Below, one piece after another: positions 1 to 4,644 of a stretch of 16,075 nt of DNA (the stretch's first letter is position 1; each line of letters opens with the position of its first letter). This DNA comes from an uncultured Phycisphaerae bacterium. Its GTDB lineage: Bacteria > Planctomycetota > Phycisphaerae > Phycisphaerales > SM1A02. The stretch lies in the NCBI GenBank assembly GCA_937899935.1, contig CALCOW010000287.1, positions 1 to 16,075 on the forward strand. Direction: 5' to 3'. The translations under genes and the position numbers were made by a program. The notes under the pieces were generated by a model. The model saw only the letters and a program-made list of their open reading frames with translations, searched no databases and was not told the DNA's origin.

Positions 1-784
1 ATTTATAAGGTGCAGAATGTTTTTTGACAAAATCCTGAATCTCCTCAATCAATACTTGAGAGGGTACATAGTTTTTCGCAAGAATGATATAGGCCTTTAC
101 TATCTCTCCTCTTAAATTATCAGGTTTTGCAACTACTGCAGACTCGGCAACTGCCTCATGCTCCACCAATGCACTTTCCACTTCAAAAGGACTTATTCGA
201 TATCCGGCTGAAGAGATAATATCGTCTGAGCGTCCAACAAACCATATATACTCGTCTTTGTCTTTCTTAGCGGTATCACCAGTGTAGTACCATCCGTTCC
301 GAAATACCTGCTTGGTTTTATCGTCATCTTCAAAATAGCCTGTAAATAAGCCCGGAGGGTAGGTTTCAGTGATTTTGACTGCAATATGCCCAATTTCACC
401 TTCACCTAAAATATTCCCTTCATCATCGATAATATCCACGATTAGGCCTGGGCAGGGCTTTCCCATTGAGCCGGGTCTGATTTCCATACCTGGAAAATTA
501 GCAGCTATACATATTGTTTCGGTTTGACCATACCCTTCATATATTTTGCATCCAGTAGAGGTTTCCCATGATTTCATTGCCTCGGGGTTTAAGGGCTCCC
601 CAGCACTTAGACAATGCCTCAGTGAGCTAAAGTCTGCATGAGAAAGGTCCGCTTGAGCCATCATACGATAGATGGTAGGCGGGGCGCAAAAGGTAGTCAC
701 ACGGTGTTTTTCAATGATCTTTAGGTGGGTTTCTAGGTCAAATCCCTCCCCATTAAAAAGAACAATGGTGCATCCTGCGAGAAA
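1..784 (-). pseudogene. 5'-truncated medium-chain acyl-CoA synthetase (C-terminal half only)
   Basis: A stop-free minus-strand frame (codons starting at positions 784, 781 and so on) reads as the C-terminal half of an ACSM-type AMP-forming acyl-CoA synthetase, which activates fatty acids to acyl-CoA with ATP. Visible motifs are CAPPTIYRMM, SAGEPLNPEAM, the adenylate-binding YEGYGQTET, YTGDTA and FVGRSDDIISSAGYRISPFE. The frame runs off the window start at HSAPYK, just before the expected catalytic-lysine motif. The first residues, FLAGCTIVLFNGEGFD, correspond to mid-protein, so about 270 N-terminal residues including the P-loop-like TSGTTG motif are missing. No start codon precedes them: the frame enters tRNA-Gln directly and meets a stop at 811-809. 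The first internal ATG is at 664. GC is about 40% in the first 240 bases against about 50% elsewhere. It is either a gene cut by integration at the tRNA or a contig misjoin. Family assignment is firm; calling it a pseudogene is inference. Confidence 0.8.
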
Positions 785-855
785 CTGGGGATAAAGGATT
801 CGAACCTTTACTAACTGATTCAGAGTCAGCCGTGCTACCGTTACACCAATCCCCA
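785..855 (-). tRNA. tRNA-Gln (anticodon CTG)
   Basis: The minus strand folds into a complete cloverleaf. The acceptor stem is TGGGGAT/ATCCCCA (7 bp, U1-A72), followed by discriminator G73 at position 785. The D-stem is GTGT/GCAC with loop AACGGTA. The anticodon stem is GCTGA/TCAGT with loop CTCTGAA, giving anticodon CTG with U33 and A37, which reads the Gln codon CAG. A 4-nt variable loop is followed by T-stem AAAGG/CCTTT with loop TTCGAAT. The weak U1-A72 pair and G73 are known glutamine identity features. CCA is not encoded; the next bases are TTT. It lies 62 nt downstream of asd on the same strand and may be read through from it. Its 3' end coincides with the truncation point of the acyl-CoA synthetase fragment, the usual geometry of a tRNA attachment site. 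Confidence 0.95.
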
Positions 856-917
856 AGAGAAACCGCAATTCTAGCGAGCCACAGGCGTGTCGAGCAAGCG
901 ATCTCAACCAAGGCAGC

Positions 918-1961
918 TTACCTGTGTAATGAGGGGTGTTTGGCGAGAAGAAGCTCAGCAATTTGCACCGAATTGAGAGCGGCCCCCTTACGCAGTTGAT
1001 CCCCAGCCAAAAAAAGATGGAGGCCAGTGCCTTCAGGCTGACTTAGATCATTACGAATGCGACCGATTAACACATCATCTCTTCCGCTTGCGTGGAAGGG
1101 CTCTGGAAATTTCCCATTTTCCTGGTCATCCCAGACGGTCAGGCCTGGAGCCTCTGCCATTAAGCCACGAGCGGTATCGGCTTTTAATGGTGATTTGAGT
1201 GTGAGTGTAATGGACTCACAGTGAGATCGCAGTACGGGAATACGAACACAAGTTGCAGTAATGCGAGCGTTTGGCTGATTCCATATCTTCCGCGTCTCAT
1301 TGATAATCTTGCGTTCTTCACCGTTGTATCCGTCAGCATCGATGGCAGTCTCATGACTAAAGGCATTCAGCAGATAAGGGCGATCTAATGCGGCGAGTCG
1401 ATAAGGTCGACCAGCTGCGTGATCATGAATTTGATTCTCTAACTCGTCCATGAGCGCTTGCCCACCACCAGAAGCCGCTTGGTAGGTGCTCATGATTAGT
1501 CGTTCAATTCCTACCGCATTGCGAATTGGGTTCACAGCAATGAGCCCTAAAATTGTTGAGCAATTTGGATTGGCTATGACTTGTGGTGTCTCGATACCTT
1601 CGAGCACTTCAGGGTTCACTTCAGGTATCACAAGTGGAACGGAGGCATCCATTCGAAAAGCGCTGGAGTTATCAATGACCCAGGCGCCATGCCTGACTGC
1701 TCTTGGAGCATACTCACGAGATATCTCGGCTCCAGCACAAAGAAAAACAAGATCGAAACCCTTAAGAGACGCTGCATCCAATGACTCTATTTGGTATTGA
1801 TGTTTCCCCACCTTTAAGGTTGAGCCCGCGGATCGACTTGAGGCAAAAAGTCGCAACACGCTGGGAGCCCTAAAACGCGTCGCCAGAATCTCTAAGAGTG
1901 TCCTGCCAACAACCCCGGTGGCTCCAATGACGGCAATCGAAGGTTCGGGCTGAGCGGCCAT
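918..1961 (-). CDS. asd: Aspartate-semialdehyde dehydrogenase
   Basis: The 347-residue product catalyses NADPH-dependent reduction of L-aspartyl-4-phosphate to L-aspartate-semialdehyde, the branch-point step toward lysine/diaminopimelate, threonine and methionine, in the cytoplasm. The N-terminal Rossmann motif VIGATGVVG spans residues 11-19. The catalytic nucleophile is Cys134 in NPNCST, the glycine-rich QAASGGGQAL lies at 161-170, and the substrate-binding/general-base region IPVLRSHCES at 241-250 carries His247. The C-terminal GDQLRKGAALNSVQIAELL is typical of the bacterial USG-1-like family. Length is normal. The ATG at 1961 starts just before the Rossmann strand; its ribosome-binding site is weak. 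It is divergent from purE across 135 bp and is followed by tRNA-Gln. Nothing is missing from the active site. Confidence 0.96.
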   Translation of the reverse strand: MAAQPEPSIAVIGATGVVGRTLLEILATRFRAPSVLRLFASSRSAGSTLKVGKHQYQIESLDAASLKGFDLVFLCAGAEISREYAPRAVRHGAWVIDNSSAFRMDASVPLVIPEVNPEVLEGIETPQVIANPNCSTILGLIAVNPIRNAVGIERLIMSTYQAASGGGQALMDELENQIHDHAAGRPYRLAALDRPYLLNAFSHETAIDADGYNGEERKIINETRKIWNQPNARITATCVRIPVLRSHCESITLTLKSPLKADTARGLMAEAPGLTVWDDQENGKFPEPFHASGRDDVLIGRIRNDLSQPEGTGLHLFLAGDQLRKGAALNSVQIAELLLAKHPSLHR

Positions 1962-2031
1962 ACTTGTTCCCAGTTGAGGGGGGGTTGGTGGTTTCAGAGC
2001 CTATTCCTGTCTAGAGATCAGAAAGAGGCCG

Positions 2032-2059
2032 TTGCGAGACTGTGTGGGAATAGTACCAT
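2032..2059 (+). promoter_or_regulatory. Possible sigma-70-type promoter for purE-pdxH
   Basis: TTGCGA (2032-2037) and TACCAT (2054-2059) are separated by 16 nt and lie about 37 nt upstream of the purE ATG. Both boxes match the sigma-70 consensus at four of six positions. The same -35-like hexamer occurs in the rpsU promoter candidate at 4038. The match is weak and could be chance. Confidence 0.3.
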
Positions 2060-2096
2060 CGTCATTCCTTAGACCTTTAGATAAAGCGAGGCGTTC

Positions 2097-2606
2097 ATGT
2101 CAGATCAATACACAACAGTAGATGGGGCAAGTGTTGGCGTACTCATGGGGAGTGCTTCGGACTGGCCGACCATGGAAAAGACATCTTCCACCCTCAAAGC
2201 ACTGAATGTGCCACATGAGTGCAATGTTATTTCAGCTCACCGTCAACCCGATCGTCTTGCAGCCTACATTGCAGATGCCTCGGAGCGAGGCGTCCAAATT
2301 TTCATCTGTGCAGCTGGCGGAGCAGCCCATTTAGCAGGTGTGGTGGCGTCCATGACCGAGTTGCCGGTCTTGGCATGCCCAATGCAGGCATGGTCACTTG
2401 ATGGCTTGGATTCTCTCCTTTCAATGGCTCAAATGCCCAAGGGGGTTCCAGTTGCAACCTTTGCCATTGGAGGGGCGGGCGCTATTAATGCAGCCTTGTC
2501 AGCTGTCTCGATTCTTGCGCTTAGTGATCCAAAGGTCAAAGCCGCATGGCTTGAGTATCGAGCAAAGCAATCTTCCAAAGTAGATGTGCTTCCGCCAGCC
2601 AAGTAG
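2097..2606 (+). CDS. purE: 5-(carboxyamino)imidazole ribonucleotide mutase
   Basis: The 169-residue product interconverts N5-CAIR and CAIR in de novo purine synthesis. The N-terminal nucleotide/phosphate-binding GSASDW is at residues 18-23, the catalytic histidine is His48 in ISAHRQP, and AGGAAHLAG lies at 73-81. The substrate loop runs through LDGLDSLLSMAQMP and GVPVATFAIG. The layout matches class I (bacterial) PurE, which normally partners with PurK; no purK is in the window. The residues before the loop read CPMQAWS where the family more often has a PV-x-S pattern. GAGG (about 2086-2089) precedes the ATG at 2097. pdxH follows after 24 nt on the same strand, so the two are probably cotranscribed. 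Confidence 0.95.
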   Translation: MSDQYTTVDGASVGVLMGSASDWPTMEKTSSTLKALNVPHECNVISAHRQPDRLAAYIADASERGVQIFICAAGGAAHLAGVVASMTELPVLACPMQAWSLDGLDSLLSMAQMPKGVPVATFAIGGAGAINAALSAVSILALSDPKVKAAWLEYRAKQSSKVDVLPPAK

Positions 2607-2630
2607 TGCTTCCAAAGTGAGTTTCGTTGC

Positions 2631-3230
2631 ATGAATTATGATTTTGATCATCCACCCGACTCACCGCTTGAATGGTGTCGTGAGTGGTTTGCCCAGGCCA
2701 CAGAAATTGGCTTGCCAAATCCGCTGGCAATGGCACTTTCGACCGTTGACCATCGAGGACATCCAAGTAGCCGAACCGTATTACTCAAAGAATTTAGTGA
2801 GCGTGGAGCTGTCTTTTTTACGAATAGCAATAGTCAAAAGGGCAGTGAAATAGCAGGCAATAATGCCGTTTGTCTACTCTTTCATTGGGATCAACAAGCT
2901 CGGCAGATCCGTATTTCAGGTGCTGCTGAAAAGATCTCAGCGGAAGAAAGCGATGCCTACTTTGCCACGCGCCCGCGTGGCTCTCAAATTAGTGCCTGGG
3001 CGAGCGAACAGTCACAGCCAGCTTCGTCGCGTAGATTGCTTGAGAGTTCTTGGCATGAGGTTGAAAAGCGGTTCAGCCAACAACCAGTTCCACGGCCGCC
3101 TTACTGGTCTGGTTACCGAGTTTCTTTAGACGCAGTAGAGTTCTGGCAGGGTCAAGACGATCGTTATCACGATCGAGTGCGTTTTGAACAATCTGAGCAA
3201 GGCTGGATTGTTCAGCGGCTTTATCCCTAA
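2631..3230 (+). CDS. pdxH: Pyridoxamine/pyridoxine 5'-phosphate oxidase
   Basis: The 199-residue FMN enzyme oxidises pyridoxine or pyridoxamine 5'-phosphate to pyridoxal 5'-phosphate with O2, the last step of B6 coenzyme synthesis and salvage. FMN and substrate contacts fall in SSRTVLLK (46-53), FFTNSNSQKG (62-71) and RPRGSQISAWAS (114-125). The C-terminal signature WSGYRVSLDAVEFWQG (159-174), followed by HDR (180-182), is diagnostic. Length is typical. It starts 24 nt after purE without a strong ribosome-binding site (GTGAG nearby), consistent with coupling to purE translation. Its TAA at 3228-3230 overlaps the stop of the convergent NYN gene by 4 bases. Confidence 0.96.
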   Translation: MNYDFDHPPDSPLEWCREWFAQATEIGLPNPLAMALSTVDHRGHPSSRTVLLKEFSERGAVFFTNSNSQKGSEIAGNNAVCLLFHWDQQARQIRISGAAEKISAEESDAYFATRPRGSQISAWASEQSQPASSRRLLESSWHEVEKRFSQQPVPRPPYWSGYRVSLDAVEFWQGQDDRYHDRVRFEQSEQGWIVQRLYP

Positions 3231-3883
3231 TGATCTTCTTCTAATAATCGCTTTGCTTCTGCGAGTACATCCGCAGGAAAGTCCGGCTGTTGCACAACGT
3301 GTTTTCGCGGAGCTGGGGGATGCTTCGGTTTTGTCTCAGGGGTTTTCGGCGCAGCGGCGCGCGGCAACGGGTTCGGTGGTGCGAGTTCAGAGATATCGAA
3401 TTGTTCCAGATCTATATCGAGGTACTTTGCCCAGGCCTCGATGGCGGTATCACTGAGAGGTCCACCAGCTTGAGTTTTGTTTGGTACGCCAGAGGATTTT
3501 GCTCGGGTTTTTTCGAAATCGTGAACGAGCTGCTTAAGGAAGGTAGGGCTGTTAATGACCTTCGCTTTGCGTCGACGTACGGCTCTTTGGATGGCTCGGT
3601 CTGAGGTGACTACCTGGATTTGTCGGGGGTGACTGGCCGAGCAAACCCGTGCCACGATGACTTCATCGGCGGAAAGCTGGCCACCAGAAAAAACCACCTC
3701 AATCTGTTGAGGAAGCCCCAGTTCTGGGGCAGCGACACCATCGCATACCAGCACGGTCTGTTTCTGGTGGTAGCGACTGGCAGCGATCAGTTGAGCGAGC
3801 CCCCCAACATTGATGCCGGCCAAGGATCCTGGCAATACGCCGACCACATGCAGGACGTTGTAGGTATCGATCAAAAGGGTCAT
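3227..3883 (-). CDS. YacP-like NYN (PIN-fold) domain protein, putative ribonuclease
   Basis: This 218-residue protein has an N-terminal NYN domain of the YacP/Rae1-like family, a PIN-like metal-dependent nuclease fold; B. subtilis Rae1 cleaves mRNA on ribosomes. Conserved acidic residues are visible at Asp6 (LLIDTYNVL), Asp48 (VLVCDGV), Asp73 (SADEVI) and Asp95 (VVTSDRAIQ), followed by the basic stretch RRRKAKVI (103-110). After about residue 120 comes a variable part: a short helical segment (DTAIEAWAKYLDIDLEQFD), a Pro/Lys-rich linker (about 168-195) and a C-terminal helix ADVLAEAKRLLEEDH. A ribosome-binding site GGAGAG (3895-3890) sits 6 nt before the ATG at 3883. It converges on pdxH with a 4-base overlap and diverges from rpsU. 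Substrate and exact function cannot be told from sequence. Confidence 0.85.
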   Translation of the reverse strand: MTLLIDTYNVLHVVGVLPGSLAGINVGGLAQLIAASRYHQKQTVLVCDGVAAPELGLPQQIEVVFSGGQLSADEVIVARVCSASHPRQIQVVTSDRAIQRAVRRRKAKVINSPTFLKQLVHDFEKTRAKSSGVPNKTQAGGPLSDTAIEAWAKYLDIDLEQFDISELAPPNPLPRAAAPKTPETKPKHPPAPRKHVVQQPDFPADVLAEAKRLLEEDH

Positions 3884-3985
3884 TTGAGGCTCTCCACCTG
3901 ACTATATCCGCGGTTTCAGGCAAGTGGTGGGGGTTCCGGCCTGAGAAAATTGACATTATGGAGGACTAAATCACCTCAGGGAGAC

Positions 3986-4024
3986 CCAAGATCGCCTGAG
4001 ATCGGCTACTTATGTAGATCTTGG
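3986..4024. repeat. 8-bp inverted repeat upstream of rpsU
   Basis: CCAAGATC (3986-3993) and GATCTTGG (4017-4024) are perfect reverse complements separated by 23 nt. The site lies in the 218-bp divergent region between the NYN gene and rpsU, just upstream of the rpsU -35 candidate at 4038. It could be an operator for a dimeric regulator, a structured leader if transcription starts farther upstream, or chance. Apart from this repeat and the promoter, nothing else stands out in 3884-4101. Confidence 0.35.
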
Positions 4025-4037
4025 TAACCTTTTCTAC

Positions 4038-4066
4038 TTGCGAACAGGTCCAACTTCCGATCTAAT
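4038..4066 (+). promoter_or_regulatory. Probable sigma-70-type promoter for rpsU
   Basis: TTGCGA (4038-4043) and TCTAAT (4061-4066) are separated by exactly 17 nt. The -10 box matches the consensus at five of six positions and the -35 at four. Predicted transcription start is near 4073, giving a leader of about 29 nt that contains the strong ribosome-binding site AGGAAGG at 4087-4093. Confidence 0.45.
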
Positions 4067-4101
4067 ACCCCGCTCAACTTTGAGTCAGGAAGGCACTTTT
4101 A

Positions 4102-4332
4102 ATGGCGATCCGTATCAAGACACGGCACAACGAATCAGTGGGGCAGATGCTGCGCCGCTTCAAGAAGCTGTGCGAGAAGGAAGGCCTGACGAAGGACGTA
4201 AAACGACGGCAATACTTTGAAAAGCCGTCCGAGCGTCGTCGTCGAGCTCTTCGAAAGTCAATTAGCCGTGCGGTTCGCGAGCAGAGTGGTGCTCCCAGTG
4301 AGCGTCGTCCAAGGCGTCCCAGCAGTCGCTGA
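4102..4332 (+). CDS. rpsU: 30S ribosomal protein bS21
   Basis: The 76-residue, very basic product is bS21, a late-assembling protein of the 30S platform near the anti-Shine-Dalgarno end of 16S rRNA, involved in translation initiation. The family pattern is clear: RIKTRHNESVGQMLRRFKKL, then EKEGLTKDVKRRQYFEKPSE and a run of arginines. The C-terminal tail (GAPSERRPRRPSSR) makes it slightly longer than the common 58-71 residues. The ribosome-binding site AGGAAGG (4087-4093) lies 8 nt before the ATG. It stands alone rather than next to dnaG or yqeY, between a divergent NYN nuclease and hppA 312 bp away. Confidence 0.95.
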   Translation: MAIRIKTRHNESVGQMLRRFKKLCEKEGLTKDVKRRQYFEKPSERRRRALRKSISRAVREQSGAPSERRPRRPSSR

Positions 4333-4644
4333 GAAGCAGGTTTTTACGAGAACCATGACTTCTAGTGCTCCTGACAGATGGAGTTGGTTGATCGGTTGAG
4401 CCGATTACCTTCGATAGTGCGAGATAGTCTCATTGAAATTAGGCAGGTGGCTATCGGTGATGGCGTTAGTTTTTCTTTCAGCATGAGTCTGAGCCATCAT
4501 TGGCTGAGTAATTGAGCCAGAAAAATGAGTAGTTTTCAGGCGTCGCCAGTGGGGGCGCTTTGATTAGAAAAAGAGTTACCGACTCCGGTCGTGCAAAGAT
4601 TTCTAAAGCTGCCTCAGAAGGTAGCCTCACAGGAGAGTGTTTCC
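4333..4644. other. Intergenic region between rpsU and hppA
   Basis: About 312 bp without a convincing gene. It holds a weak terminator-like hairpin (4450-4478) and a cluster of short complementary elements: TGGCT at 4448-4452 and 4501-4505, AGCCA at 4492-4496 and 4515-4519. These could form mutually exclusive 5-bp hairpins. The hppA ribosome-binding site AGGAG is at 4631-4635. I found no good -35/-10 pair for hppA and no known riboswitch pattern. Confidence 0.4.
4450..4478 (+). terminator. Weak intrinsic terminator candidate after rpsU
   Basis: GCTATC (4450-4455) pairs with GATGGC (4459-4464, one G-U pair) around a 3-nt loop. GTTAG and a broken T-run (TTTTTCTTT, ending near 4478) follow. The stem is only 6 bp and the U-tract is not directly adjacent, so this is tentative. 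Confidence 0.25.

Noticed and set aside
193..405. 70-residue minus-strand open frame
   Set aside because: It is an out-of-frame shadow of the acyl-CoA synthetase fragment, whose real frame runs unbroken over 1-784 with recognisable motifs.
2010..2053. 7-bp inverted repeat CTATTCC...GGAATAG in the asd/purE spacer
   Set aside because: It is short with a 40-odd-nt spacer and is likely by chance; no operator family is recognised.
3699..3956. 85-residue minus-strand open frame overlapping the NYN gene start
   Set aside because: It overlaps the conserved NYN N-terminus in a different frame and shows no family motifs.
4591..4644. 18-residue N-terminal extension of hppA from GTG 4591
   Set aside because: No ribosome-binding site precedes 4591, whereas GTG 4645 has AGGAG at 4631-4635.
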